Source: G963662985 sp963662985 (lineage in GTDB: Bacteria > Chloroflexota > Anaerolineae > Anaerolineales > UBA11579). Taken from it: a stretch of 64,000 bases of DNA. The stretch is from positions 930,001-994,000 of the forward strand of contig OY760067.1 of the NCBI GenBank assembly GCA_963662985.1. Reading direction: 5' to 3'. The notes beneath the pieces are model-generated. The model was not told the DNA's origin. It saw only the letters and a list, made by a program, of their open reading frames with translations, and did not search any database. The translations under genes and the position numbers were made by a program. Shown in pieces: positions 9,431-17,673 of this stretch (the first letter of the stretch is position 1; each line of letters begins with the position of its first letter).

Positions 9431-9459
9431 ATTTTAACACTTTGTTCAAGCTCTCGCAA
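9431..9459 (-). promoter_or_regulatory. Leaderless-type promoter of tlyA
   Basis: Minus strand: TTGCGA (9454-9459), 17-base spacer, then TGTTAAAAT with -10 TAAAAT (9431-9436). Only six bases separate it from the ATG at 9424, so transcription should begin at or next to the start codon. Confidence 0.75.
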
Positions 9460-9529
9460 TAAAAATGATTATTCTTCATTTTAATTAATACTATATTGAT
9501 TACGATGATTGTTTTTGATTGTATTTTGA

Positions 9530-9557
9530 TTGACGATGATACAAAACCTGCTATATT
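9530..9557 (+). promoter_or_regulatory. Leaderless-type promoter of the ubiA-mvk-ipk operon
   Basis: TTGACG (9530-9535), 16-base spacer, TATATT (9552-9557), then six bases to the ATG at 9564. It is divergent from the tlyA promoter in the same 139-base gap, and neither gene has a Shine-Dalgarno site. Confidence 0.75.
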
Positions 9558-9563
9558 TACACT

Positions 9564-10430
9564 ATGCTAAAAAACATTGTTCATTCAATGCGGATCAAGC
9601 ATTGGACAAAAAATATCTTTTTATTTGTTGGCTTAATTTTCGACGGACAGTTATTTAACATCCATTCTTTTTTTCGTGTCGTAGTAGCGGCTTTTTTATT
9701 TTCTTTAGCTGCAAGTTGTGTTTATATCATAAACGATGTTTTTGACCGTGAAGCAGATCAAAAACATCCAAAGAAAAAAAACAGACCTATTGCATCAGGG
9801 GCATTATCTATTCGAATTGCTATTATTTTTGTAATTTTTTTACTCGTTATTGTGCTCTCTAGCGCCTACTTTTTAGACAAGTTTTTTGTTTTAATTCTAA
9901 TTGGATATATCTTACTTAATTTAGCATACTCTCGATGGTTGAAGCATATTGTTATTATTGATGTTCTAATTTTAGCTTCATTTTATTTAATCCGAATTGT
10001 TGCAGGTTTAAGTGTAATTGATGTTCAATACTTTTCACCATGGCTATTCTTAACAGGCTCTTTCCTAGCATTATTTTTAGGTATAGGAAAACGTAGAACT
10101 GAATATATTAATAAAAATGATAATGAATCTAGTAGAAAAGTTTTAGAAAATTATTCTATAGTCCTTTTAGATCAAATGTTATTTATTGTAGTAACTTTAA
10201 TTTTAATTACTTATAGTTTATATACTTTTTTTGCAGAAAGTTTACCTTCAAATTATAGTGCTATGTTTACTATTCCATTTGCAATATATGGTGTTTTTCG
10301 ATATTTATATCTATTACATATCAAAAGTGAAGGAGAAGCTCCTGAAGAAATTTTACTTAAAGACCGTTCTTTGCAAGTTACTTTATTGCTTTGGGGAGGT
10401 TTGTTTATTTATTTACTTTATGGAGTATAA
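9564..10430 (+). CDS. UbiA family prenyltransferase, DPPR-synthase-like
   Basis: Membrane prenyltransferase of 288 residues with about eight helices. It begins SMRIKHWTKNIFLF and has the polyprenyl-diphosphate/Mg motif NDVFDREADQKHPKK near residues 57-71 followed by RPIASGAL. These features match the decaprenyl-phosphate phosphoribosyltransferase-like branch of UbiA proteins; chlorophyll or quinone synthases of the superfamily remain possible. It heads an operon with mevalonate kinase and IPK, six bases upstream of mvk, which links isoprenoid precursor supply with use of a polyprenyl substrate. Confidence 0.85.
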   Translation: MLKNIVHSMRIKHWTKNIFLFVGLIFDGQLFNIHSFFRVVVAAFLFSLAASCVYIINDVFDREADQKHPKKKNRPIASGALSIRIAIIFVIFLLVIVLSSAYFLDKFFVLILIGYILLNLAYSRWLKHIVIIDVLILASFYLIRIVAGLSVIDVQYFSPWLFLTGSFLALFLGIGKRRTEYINKNDNESSRKVLENYSIVLLDQMLFIVVTLILITYSLYTFFAESLPSNYSAMFTIPFAIYGVFRYLYLLHIKSEGEAPEEILLKDRSLQVTLLLWGGLFIYLLYGV

Positions 10431-10436
10431 GAGTTT

Positions 10437-11384
10437 ATGCTTCATTCTCAACAAAAACACTCTTTTGGTCAGGCATCTGGTAAAATAATTTTATTTGGAG
10501 AACATTCAGTTGTTTTTGGAAAACCAGCAATCGCAATTCCTTTACAAGATTTATTTGTGATCACTGATATTGAAAGCTTGAATAATGATGTCATAATTTG
10601 CTCTAATGAAATTGGTTTAAATTCATCATTAAGTACTCTTTCAGCGAAAGATCCAATTCGTCAAACAATTCAATTATTTTCTGAAAAATTCTCAATATCG
10701 ATTTCAAATATTAAAATCAATATTAAGTCTTCTATTCCTGTTGCCTCTGGCTTAGGATCAGGTGCAGCCGTAAGCATTAGTATTTTAAAAGCTTTAAACA
10801 ATTATTATACAACAAATGCATCACTTGATTGCATCAATCAAATTGCTTTTGAAATAGAAAAAATTCATCATGGAACTCCTTCAGGAATTGATAATACAAC
10901 CATTACATTCGAAAAACCTATTTTTTTTCAAAAAAACAAACCTGTTGAAATTCTAGATTTTAAAAACACATATCATTTTATCGTTGCAAATTCAGGTATT
11001 AAAGCTTCAACTAAAGAAGTTGTTACAGGTGTACGAGAACGATATATTAAAAATCAAGCAGTTTATAATTGTTTTTTTAATAAAATGGGGATAATCTGTA
11101 AAAAGGCAAAAAAAGCATTCGAATCCGGTGATTTTAAATTAATCGGTGAATTAATGACTGAAAATCAATATTATTTAGAAAAAATTGAAGTGTCATCTTT
11201 ATTTATCTCTAATTTAATAAGTTCAGGTCAAACAGCAGGAGCATCAGGGGTGAAGTTATCTGGAGCTGGGATTGGTGGCAATGTGATCGCATTGGTAGAT
11301 GAAGATAAAATTGATGCTGTAAAAACTGCATTTTTGGAAAATGGTGCAGCTCATGTTTTTTCAACTTGTTTAAAAGGAGAATAA
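10437..11384 (+). CDS. mvk: Mevalonate kinase
   Basis: GHMP-family kinase of 315 residues, ATP + mevalonate to 5-phosphomevalonate. Motif 1 is GKIILFGEHSVVFGKPAIAIPL (KIILFGEHSVVFGKPAIA shown), motif 2 is VASGLGSGAAVSISIL at about residues 102-117, then HGTPSGIDNT and the C-terminal SGAGIGGNVIAL. This combination is specific to mevalonate kinase. The stop codon abuts the GTG start of IPK. Neither phosphomevalonate kinase nor a diphosphomevalonate decarboxylase is in the window, so the rest of the pathway must lie elsewhere. Confidence 0.95.
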   Translation: MLHSQQKHSFGQASGKIILFGEHSVVFGKPAIAIPLQDLFVITDIESLNNDVIICSNEIGLNSSLSTLSAKDPIRQTIQLFSEKFSISISNIKINIKSSIPVASGLGSGAAVSISILKALNNYYTTNASLDCINQIAFEIEKIHHGTPSGIDNTTITFEKPIFFQKNKPVEILDFKNTYHFIVANSGIKASTKEVVTGVRERYIKNQAVYNCFFNKMGIICKKAKKAFESGDFKLIGELMTENQYYLEKIEVSSLFISNLISSGQTAGASGVKLSGAGIGGNVIALVDEDKIDAVKTAFLENGAAHVFSTCLKGE

Positions 11385-12203
11385 GTGACAAATTCTGAAG
11401 GTTATCTTTATTTAAAGTTAGGCGGTTCTTTAATTACACATAAAGATATTCCCCTAGCAGCTAGAAAAGAAGTAATCCAACGTTTGGCAAATGAGATTGC
11501 TTTATTTCGAAAAGAAAATCCTAGTATTAAACTAATTCTCGGGCATGGTTCTGGATCTTTCGGGCATTCAACTGCTAAAAAATATGGTACTGTTGAAGGA
11601 GTTGAAACTAAAGAAGAATGGGTAGGATACACAGATGTATGGTATCAAGCAAGATTTTTAAATCAATTAGTTATAATAGCTTTACATGAAGCAGGTATTC
11701 CTGTAGTAAGTATTGATATTTCAAATTTTTGGATTAGTAATCAGCAGAAAACCAATAAATTGGATATTGAAGTAATTGGTAGAATCTTATCAAAAAACAT
11801 TCTCCCTGTTGTCTATGGCAATGTCTTATTAGACAATTCTATTGGTGGCACAATCTTTTCAACAGAAAAAATCTTTGCAGTACTTAGCGAATACTTTCCC
11901 CCTCAGAGGATTTTATTAGCAGGTATTGAGGATGGTATTTGGGAAGATTATCCAACAAAAACAATTCTATGTAAAAAAATAACTCCAAAAAGCTTATCTT
12001 TAGATAAAAAATTTTTACAAGGATCAATTAATCCAGATGTAACAGGAGGAATGTATTCAAAAGTTGAAACTTTATTACCCTTGCTAGATCTCAATAAAAA
12101 TGGGGAAGTTTTTATTTTTAATGGTTTAGTTCCTGATGCAGTCAAAAATGCATTATTAAATAAAAATCAAAATGGAACGATTTTAATAAATGATAGTGAT
12201 TAA
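11385..12203 (+). CDS. Isopentenyl phosphate kinase (IPK)
   Basis: Amino-acid-kinase fold protein of 272 residues that phosphorylates isopentenyl phosphate to IPP, the last step of the alternative (archaeal-type) mevalonate pathway. LKLGGSLITHK is the N-terminal Gly-rich/Lys motif. GHGSGSFGH at about residues 53-61 ends with the histidine that distinguishes IPK from other amino-acid kinases, and AGIEDGIWEDYP and DVTGGMYSKV follow. It starts with GTG directly after the mvk stop, with GGAGAATAA as the ribosome site. IPK is typical of archaea and is known from some Chloroflexota. Confidence 0.93.
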   Translation: MTNSEGYLYLKLGGSLITHKDIPLAARKEVIQRLANEIALFRKENPSIKLILGHGSGSFGHSTAKKYGTVEGVETKEEWVGYTDVWYQARFLNQLVIIALHEAGIPVVSIDISNFWISNQQKTNKLDIEVIGRILSKNILPVVYGNVLLDNSIGGTIFSTEKIFAVLSEYFPPQRILLAGIEDGIWEDYPTKTILCKKITPKSLSLDKKFLQGSINPDVTGGMYSKVETLLPLLDLNKNGEVFIFNGLVPDAVKNALLNKNQNGTILINDSD

Positions 12204-12250
12204 CACATAGATTTTATAAAATTTTTATATATTAAGTATAAAAAAGAAGT

Positions 12251-12279
12251 TGACATGCGAGGCAACTTAGAGTAAACTT
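12251..12279 (+). promoter_or_regulatory. greA promoter with inverted repeat over the -35 box
   Basis: TTGACA (12251-12256), 17-base spacer, TAAACT (12274-12279), leaving a leader of about 125 nt before greA. AAGTTG (12248-12253) and CAACTT (12264-12269) form an inverted repeat straddling the -35 box and could be an operator. Confidence 0.75.
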
Positions 12280-12410
12280 TTTTGTCATTAGAGATATGTG
12301 CTTAAATCAAATCTTTCAATTACTGTATTCCCAACGTTTCAACCATAAGCAAAAAAATCATCTCTTTTTTTATTTTTAAATATTGAATTTACTAACAGAA
12401 GGAAAATTTT

Positions 12411-12881
12411 ATGACCAACCAAAGTATCGTTTATTTAACTCAAGATGGTTATGACAAAATCGTAGCTGAATTGAAACTTCTAAAAGAAGTAAAACGTCCA
12501 GAACTTGCTGAACGCCTAAAAGAAGCAATTTCTCAAGGAGATCTCTCTGAAAATGCTGATTATATTAAATCTAAAGAAGATCAAGGTTTCCTTGAAGGAA
12601 GAATTCAAGATCTTGAAGCAAAACTTTCTAATTATGAAATTATTGAGAAAAAAGCTAGTAATGGAGTTGTTGAAATTGGTTCAACAGTAACTTTTACCCA
12701 AGGAAAATCTGAACCAAAAACTTTTCAAGTAGTGGGTGCAGCTGAAGGGAATCCTCGTGAAGGAAAAATCTCTAATGAATCTCCTGTTGGTTCAAAACTT
12801 CTTGGTTCAAAAGAAGGAGATAGTATCAGTGTACAAACACCTAATGGGATCATCAAACTTAATGTTCTAAAAGTTGAATAA
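12411..12881 (+). CDS. greA: Transcription elongation factor GreA
   Basis: Protein of 156 residues, the normal GreA length. The N-terminal coiled coil (about 1-75) includes LTQDGYDKIVAELKLLKEV, RPELAERLKEA, GDLSENADY (acidic tip that stimulates RNA cleavage by RNA polymerase) and EGRIQDLEAKL. The C-terminal FKBP-like domain ends with SPVGSKLLGSKEGDSISVQT. AGAAGG precedes the ATG. It is monocistronic, with a strong promoter and its own terminator. Confidence 0.97.
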   Translation: MTNQSIVYLTQDGYDKIVAELKLLKEVKRPELAERLKEAISQGDLSENADYIKSKEDQGFLEGRIQDLEAKLSNYEIIEKKASNGVVEIGSTVTFTQGKSEPKTFQVVGAAEGNPREGKISNESPVGSKLLGSKEGDSISVQTPNGIIKLNVLKVE

Positions 12882-12910
12882 GAATTGTTGGCAAAATTCC
12901 TTATAAAATT

Positions 12911-12934
12911 AAAGACAGCAATAGCTGTCTTTTT
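12911..12934. terminator. Terminator after greA, convergent with next gene
   Basis: AAAGACAGC, four-base loop, GCTGTCTTT plus T-run. It lies between the greA end and the end of the convergent membrane-protein gene and can act in both directions. Confidence 0.85.
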
Positions 12935-12936
12935 AT

Positions 12937-14061
12937 TTATTGAATTCTAAGGCTTGATTTTTCCCAAACTGAAAATTCAAATGTTATTTGCTCAACATAA
13001 CTATTTTCTGGGAGTGGAGCTGTGCCATAATGCATTTCCTTGATACGAACAATCACTTGTAAATTTTCAGTTTCAAGAGGAATATCTTTATTTGATTCTA
13101 AGAGAATAAATTCTCCTTTATGTTTTAGACGTTCATAAACATTTTTATCACTAAAAGCATGTTCACATAAAAGAACTTTTGCTGTATTCCCAGGTTGATG
13201 ACTATCAAAAACATAAACTTCAAAAGCACTTGCTCGTTTTGGTGTACCTACACCAATAAAATCAACAACCTCAACACCGCATTCTCCTAGATATTCTTTA
13301 TTTGTTTTTGAGATTATTGATTCTCTTTTTTCATAAAGATCATTTCCAATACGATATGTGGAGAAAAAATGCTGATCTGGTGTTAATTGAACACCATCTT
13401 TTGATTGATAAGTTGTTTGGATAAAATTGTTAATCTCATCTGTGTCTCGGTAAGTTACTTTAAGTGAGGCTTTTTTATTACTTTGGTTCTGGCGTAATAC
13501 TAAAAATCCTGCAAACCCTGCGATACCAAAAAGAACTACGGCTAATAAACCAAGTCCAATGGATTTAATAAAACCACCTTGTTTTTGTTCTTCTGGTGAA
13601 ACCACTGGAGAATTTGTCGTTTGTGTTGTTGTTGATGTAGTGTTAGTAGTGGATTGATATAGTTCTTGAATTAAGAGGATATCATTCATATTTTGAATTT
13701 GAGGATCTCGTACTATTTTTTGAAGCTCATCACTTGCAGTATCTCCAAGAGAATTCAATCGAGCCAAAGCCATTTGTTCAGCATATTGAGGATTTGTTAT
13801 ATGAGTTGTTGTATATGAATCAATAATCATTCTAGCGTAATCTGTTCGGAGATCTGGACGTAAATATTCTGTAGTTGTATCTATGTATTTTACTTTTAAA
13901 GGTCCCCACCCTAAAATTACTAAACCTATTAAAACACCTGCTATAAATAACAAAACCATTTTTCCTTGAGTTGAATTAAACCAAGTAAAAACATTTGAAG
14001 TATTTTGTGCTTGTTTTTTCTCACCTGAACCGGTGACAAAAGATGAATTTTGAGAGGGCAT
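12937..14061 (-). CDS. Membrane-anchored protein of unknown function
   Basis: Not recognised. 374 residues with two hydrophobic helices: one at about residues 33-52 (MVLLFIAGVLIGLVILGWGP) and one at about 165-187. The segment between has a Thr-rich tract (TTNTTSTTTQTT). The C-terminal 180 residues are soluble and beta-rich. Conserved-looking patches are YIDTTTEYLRPDLRTDYARM and LGECGVEVVDFIGVG. The ATG follows GGAGAAAAATT. GGCACGTGCC (14176-14185), a perfect palindrome, lies in its upstream region. The next gene upstream on the same strand is a zinc-ribbon membrane protein, so both may serve one envelope function, but this is only context. Confidence 0.6.
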   Translation of the reverse strand: MPSQNSSFVTGSGEKKQAQNTSNVFTWFNSTQGKMVLLFIAGVLIGLVILGWGPLKVKYIDTTTEYLRPDLRTDYARMIIDSYTTTHITNPQYAEQMALARLNSLGDTASDELQKIVRDPQIQNMNDILLIQELYQSTTNTTSTTTQTTNSPVVSPEEQKQGGFIKSIGLGLLAVVLFGIAGFAGFLVLRQNQSNKKASLKVTYRDTDEINNFIQTTYQSKDGVQLTPDQHFFSTYRIGNDLYEKRESIISKTNKEYLGECGVEVVDFIGVGTPKRASAFEVYVFDSHQPGNTAKVLLCEHAFSDKNVYERLKHKGEFILLESNKDIPLETENLQVIVRIKEMHYGTAPLPENSYVEQITFEFSVWEKSSLRIQ

Positions 14062-14201
14062 AATTTTTCTCCGTATTGATCCGTTTTATATCAATGTAAG
14101 TATAATTCTAGATTATGAAAACATTTTCGGCAATTCAATTGGAAGTAATGTTTTCTGACATTGATAATAATGCAAGGCACGTGCCAATATTAGTAGAAAA
14201 A

Positions 14202-14226
14202 GAAAAAGGATGAAAATATCACCCTT
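14202..14226 (-). terminator. Probable terminator after the zinc-ribbon gene
   Basis: AAAAGG...CCTTTT stem with one internal mismatch, eight-to-nine base loop and A/T-rich flanks, directly after the stop codon of the minus-strand gene. Confidence 0.5.
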
Positions 14227-14745
14227 TTAGAAATCATCTAAATCTAAAAAGCCATTAGAAAAATCTTTATTCGATGAAGCCGTTTTTGGAGGTGAGGTCG
14301 CTTGGTTTGCGGTTATGGAAGAAAGGCAATAGGGGCAAACTGTCCAATTCATTTCTAAAATAGCATCACATACATCACACTTCCTTTTTAACTGAGTGTG
14401 ACAAGTGGGGCAAATTTGCCATTCTTTTTCTACTAAACGATCACAACCTGGGCATTTCTCTACTTGATTCACTGTGGCTAGAATCATTTCTTCTTCTAAT
14501 GCTTGTTGATATTCTTCTTCTATTGTTTTAGGATTACGAATCAAGATGTAAACAATTACACCAGGCAAGAATAGTAATGTAACAAGTATAAAGCTAAAAA
14601 AGTGGATAATTGTCTCATGCCCTCTTCTTTTTGAATCACGAACTACCCAAAAAATAAGACCAACCCAAAGTGCAATAATAAATGCAGCAGCCCAAGCTGT
14701 AAGGATAGAAAACAATATACTAGGATTTGTAGAAAAGATATTCAT
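14227..14745 (-). CDS. Membrane protein with C-terminal double zinc ribbon
   Basis: Protein of 172 residues. Two transmembrane segments (about 10-38 and 48-68) form a short PLD-nuclease-N-like hairpin (LIFWVVRDSKRRG). They are followed by three CxxC knuckle sets: CPGCDRLVEKEWQICPTC, CDVCDAILEMNWTVCPYC. These eight cysteines form two rubredoxin-like zinc ribbons of the DZANK type. The second ATG is chosen because GGAG lies seven bases before it but only two before the first. Function unknown. Confidence 0.75.
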   Translation of the reverse strand: MNIFSTNPSILFSILTAWAAAFIIALWVGLIFWVVRDSKRRGHETIIHFFSFILVTLLFLPGVIVYILIRNPKTIEEEYQQALEEEMILATVNQVEKCPGCDRLVEKEWQICPTCHTQLKRKCDVCDAILEMNWTVCPYCLSSITANQATSPPKTASSNKDFSNGFLDLDDF

Positions 14746-14796
14746 AGTCATTCTCCATTCAAAAAAATTATAGCATGATTGGTTTAATTGTTTATA

Positions 14797-14829
14797 AAAA
14801 ACACCAAGTGATTTACTTGGTGTTTTTTT
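14797..14829 (-). terminator. Terminator of the 2-oxoacid oxidoreductase operon
   Basis: AACACCAAGT / ACTTGGTGTT stem with a short loop and T-runs. It lies 8 bases beyond the stop codon of the gamma subunit on the minus strand. Confidence 0.85.
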
Positions 14830-14836
14830 CTTGATT

Positions 14837-15370
14837 TTATTTTAGAGAATAACCTTTGTCTAAAACATCTTGATTAAGTTCTAATGTTTTCTTATGCCGA
14901 TCTGGTAAATGATCTATTAATGCTTGTTTTACATTTTCAATTGGAAGGATTGGTTCATGTTTTAGCATTACTGCTAAAAGAAGCATATTAGCTAACCGTA
15001 CATTTCCCATTTCTTCTGAAATTTCATTTGCCATAATATCTACAATATTTAGATCTTCTCTCTTATACCCACGATCTACCAAAGAGCGATTAACGATCAT
15101 AGTTGATCCTGTTTTCATAATCGGTTCATATTTATCAACTGAAGGTAAGTTCATAGCAATTACAATATCAGGAGAACTTACTATTGGAGAACCAATTTCT
15201 TCATCTGAAATAACAACGGTACAATTTGCTGTACCTCCACGCATTTCAGGACCATAAGAAGGAATCCAAGTAACATGTTTACCAGCATCCATCGCTGCAT
15301 ATGCTAAAATCTGACCTGCAAAAAGTGTGCCTTGACCACCAAAACCAGAAATTACTATACTTTTTTCCAT
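14837..15370 (-). CDS. 2-oxoacid:ferredoxin oxidoreductase, gamma subunit
   Basis: Protein of 177 residues. It begins MEKSIVISGFGGQGTLFAGQ, the Gly-rich start of the POR/KOR/VOR gamma family, with WIPSYGPEMRGGTANCTVVIS and the SPDIVIAMNLPSVDKYE block. The ATG at 15370 has AAGGAGAGGTCA before it and starts the conserved domain; upstream in-frame codons overlap the beta-subunit gene and are not used. It is last of four subunit genes and supplies the gamma chain of an oxygen-sensitive complex that oxidises a 2-oxoacid to acyl-CoA with reduced ferredoxin. Confidence 0.93.
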   Translation of the reverse strand: MEKSIVISGFGGQGTLFAGQILAYAAMDAGKHVTWIPSYGPEMRGGTANCTVVISDEEIGSPIVSSPDIVIAMNLPSVDKYEPIMKTGSTMIVNRSLVDRGYKREDLNIVDIMANEISEEMGNVRLANMLLLAVMLKHEPILPIENVKQALIDHLPDRHKKTLELNQDVLDKGYSLK

Positions 15371-15380
15371 TGACCTCTCC

Positions 15381-16142
15381 TTATTTGAGTGCTGGATGAA
15401 TCTTGAAATCACCAAGTGGGTAGGTAGGTACCATTTTTTCTTCAATGAATTTTAGTGCTTCATTGGGAGTAACCTTCCAATTGGTTGGACAAGAGGAGAG
15501 CAATTCTACCATTGAAAAACCAAGTCCTTTTTGTTGGACTTCAAAAGCAGTTTTGATGGCTTTTTTTGCTTTATTAATATTTTTGGCATCGTGTAAACTT
15601 CGACGAACAATATAGCCAGCACCATCCATTTCTGCAATCATTTCAGACATACGAATGGGAAAACCAGCTAATTCAACATCTCGTCCTAATGGTGATGAGG
15701 TTGTCTTCATTCCTGGTAAAGTTGTTGGTGCCATTTGTCCACCTGTCATCCCATAAATAGCATTATTTATAAATACAACAGTAATATTCTCACCGCGAGC
15801 AGCAGCATGCATAATCTCAGCTATACCAATTGAAGCAAGATCCCCATCTCCTTGATAAGTAAAAACATTAGCTTCGGGCATCACTCTTTTGATGCCAGTG
15901 GCCATTGCAGGTGCACGTCCATGGGCTGCTTCCACAAAGTCCATGTCAAAATAATTATAGGCAAAAACAGAACAACCAACTGGAGCAACTCCAATTGTTT
16001 TTTCACGTAAACCAAGTTCATCAATTACTTCTGCAACAAGACGATGGGCTATACCGTGTGTACAACCGGGACAATAATGAGTGTGTACGTCTGTGAATGA
16101 AACTGGGCGTGAATAGACCAATTTCGCATCTTGAATTGTCAT
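15381..16142 (-). CDS. 2-oxoacid:ferredoxin oxidoreductase, beta (TPP-binding) subunit
   Basis: Protein of 253 residues. HYCPGCTHGIAHRL supplies a cluster-type cysteine motif. The thiamine diphosphate/Mg motif is GDGDLASIG...NNAIYGMTGGQMAPTT, which is closest to 2-oxoglutarate or branched-chain (Kor/Vor) beta chains rather than pyruvate enzymes. It lies 1 base from the alpha gene and 10 from gamma, in one operon. The substrate (2-oxoglutarate versus 2-oxoisovalerate) cannot be fixed by reading. Confidence 0.93.
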   Translation of the reverse strand: MTIQDAKLVYSRPVSFTDVHTHYCPGCTHGIAHRLVAEVIDELGLREKTIGVAPVGCSVFAYNYFDMDFVEAAHGRAPAMATGIKRVMPEANVFTYQGDGDLASIGIAEIMHAAARGENITVVFINNAIYGMTGGQMAPTTLPGMKTTSSPLGRDVELAGFPIRMSEMIAEMDGAGYIVRRSLHDAKNINKAKKAIKTAFEVQQKGLGFSMVELLSSCPTNWKVTPNEALKFIEEKMVPTYPLGDFKIHPALK

Positions 16143-16143
16143 T

Positions 16144-17268
16144 TTAGTTTTCCTCCGCTATACGTATTTCTAATCGTTCTAACCATTCTTTGCGAGCATC
16201 TACAGGGAATTTACCAAGATTACTATTGACTCGAATAATCTCATCTAATATTTCTTCTGTTAGTGGCGTTTTTCCACCTGAACGACCATAGAATTCTACC
16301 GGGATTTTACCTTGTACTGCTAACTCAACATCGTCTAACATCATACCAACATTCATTTCAACAACAAGAATACTTTTGACTCTTTCTGTGAGCGCAGCAA
16401 TTTCTTTCTTTGGAAACGGCATTAATGTAATTGGTCTGAATAGCCCAACTTTGATGCCTTTTTCACGAGCTTTACGAACCGCTGATGATGCGATTCGACC
16501 TGCTGTACCAAATCCAATAATCACTAATTCAGCATCATCCATGTAATATTCTTTATATCGTACTTCTTTTTCTTCAATTTCCATTTTACGTTTGAGTAAG
16601 CGTATATTGGTTTGTTCTTGATGATTGGGATTGATATAGATTGATGAAAGTTTTCGCGCTGGGCGATCATTTGCACCACTGACTGCCCAATCTGGAATAT
16701 CATTCTTAATTTCTCGCATTGGAGGAAGTTCAACTGGTTCCATCATTTGTCCAATATTGCCATCGATAACAATATGAACAACATTACGATATTTCTCAGC
16801 TAAATCAAATGCAAGTCCCATCATATCAACAGCTTCTTGAACACCAGCAGGTGCGAGAACTATAGGATGGTATTCTCCATGGCCTCCACCTTTGACCATT
16901 TGATTATAGTCACCTTGGGAAGGAGAGATGTTTCCTAAACCGGGACCACCACGCATGACGTTTACTACAACTGCGGGAACTTCTGTGCCGGCAATATAAC
17001 TAATACCTTCTGCCTTGAGACTGATACCTGGACTAGATGAAGCCGTCATCACACGTTTTCCAGTGCAAGCAGCGCCATAGACCATATTGATGGCTGCAAC
17101 TTCACTTTCTGCTTGCACAAAAGCTCTGCCAAGCTCAGGCATGCGTTTGGCCATGTGTTCAAGAAATTCTGTAGAAGGAGTGATCGGATAGCCAAAGAAA
17201 CCTTCGAGACCTGCTCTGATGGCAGCCTCTGCAAAAGCGGCATTTCCTTTTAATAATTCTTTTGCCAT
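16144..17268 (-). CDS. 2-oxoacid:ferredoxin oxidoreductase, alpha subunit
   Basis: Protein of 374 residues. ELLKGNAAFAEAAIRAG and GYPITPSTEFLEHMAKR are the standard opening of Kor/Vor alpha chains. The middle has RVMTASSSPGISLKAEGISY and VMRGGPGLGNISPSQGDY, and the C-terminal transketolase-like domain has VIIGFGTAGR and KVGLFRPITLMPFP. It is a separate polypeptide from gamma, as in four-subunit enzymes. It follows the ferredoxin-like delta gene by six bases. Confidence 0.94.
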   Translation of the reverse strand: MAKELLKGNAAFAEAAIRAGLEGFFGYPITPSTEFLEHMAKRMPELGRAFVQAESEVAAINMVYGAACTGKRVMTASSSPGISLKAEGISYIAGTEVPAVVVNVMRGGPGLGNISPSQGDYNQMVKGGGHGEYHPIVLAPAGVQEAVDMMGLAFDLAEKYRNVVHIVIDGNIGQMMEPVELPPMREIKNDIPDWAVSGANDRPARKLSSIYINPNHQEQTNIRLLKRKMEIEEKEVRYKEYYMDDAELVIIGFGTAGRIASSAVRKAREKGIKVGLFRPITLMPFPKKEIAALTERVKSILVVEMNVGMMLDDVELAVQGKIPVEFYGRSGGKTPLTEEILDEIIRVNSNLGKFPVDARKEWLERLEIRIAEEN

Positions 17269-17274
17269 GGTCGC

Positions 17275-17499
17275 TTATCCTTTCTTTTCTCTGTATACTG
17301 TGATGGCAGCATCGGGGCACATGGTGGCACATATACCACAACCAATACATCCTTGGTTTGCTTGATATGCTGGATGATAGCCTTTGGGCGTGAAGACGTC
17401 CATATTTAGGCGTAAGACATCTTGAGGGCAAGCGGCAACACAAAGCTCGCAACCCTTGCAAAAGTTATGATTTACTTCAATCCATCCCTTCACGGGCAT
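17275..17499 (-). CDS. 2-oxoacid:ferredoxin oxidoreductase, delta (2x[4Fe-4S] ferredoxin) subunit
   Basis: Protein of 74 residues with two CxxCxxCxxxC clusters: NFCKGCELCVAACP and QGCIGCGICATMCPDAA. It passes electrons from the TPP subunit to free ferredoxin. The ATG at 17499 is chosen because AGGAGG lies six bases before it and the protein then opens PVKGWIEVNHNFCKGC, as in other VorD/KorD chains; an earlier in-frame start would add an unlikely tail. First gene of the delta-alpha-beta-gamma operon. Confidence 0.93.
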   Translation of the reverse strand: MPVKGWIEVNHNFCKGCELCVAACPQDVLRLNMDVFTPKGYHPAYQANQGCIGCGICATMCPDAAITVYREKKG

Positions 17500-17636
17500 G
17501 AACAACCTCCTATGAAAACTTTGATTAATATGATTATTTGTTCGTGCTTTTATCTTAATGGTTTGCAAGGTAGGTGTCAACTTAGACAAAATTAATAAAT
17601 AGAAGAATCGGTTGAATAAGTGTGTGAATTGATTTA

Positions 17637-17645
17637 TGGTATAGT
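17637..17645 (+). promoter_or_regulatory. Extended -10 promoter upstream of wecB
   Basis: TGGTATAGT, an extended -10 element with TATAGT at 17640-17645. No good -35 box is seen. The start lies about 22 bases downstream of the expected transcription start, with AAGGAG as ribosome site. Confidence 0.5.
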
Positions 17646-17673
17646 TTAGATATTCATTTTAAGGAGCGATTTG

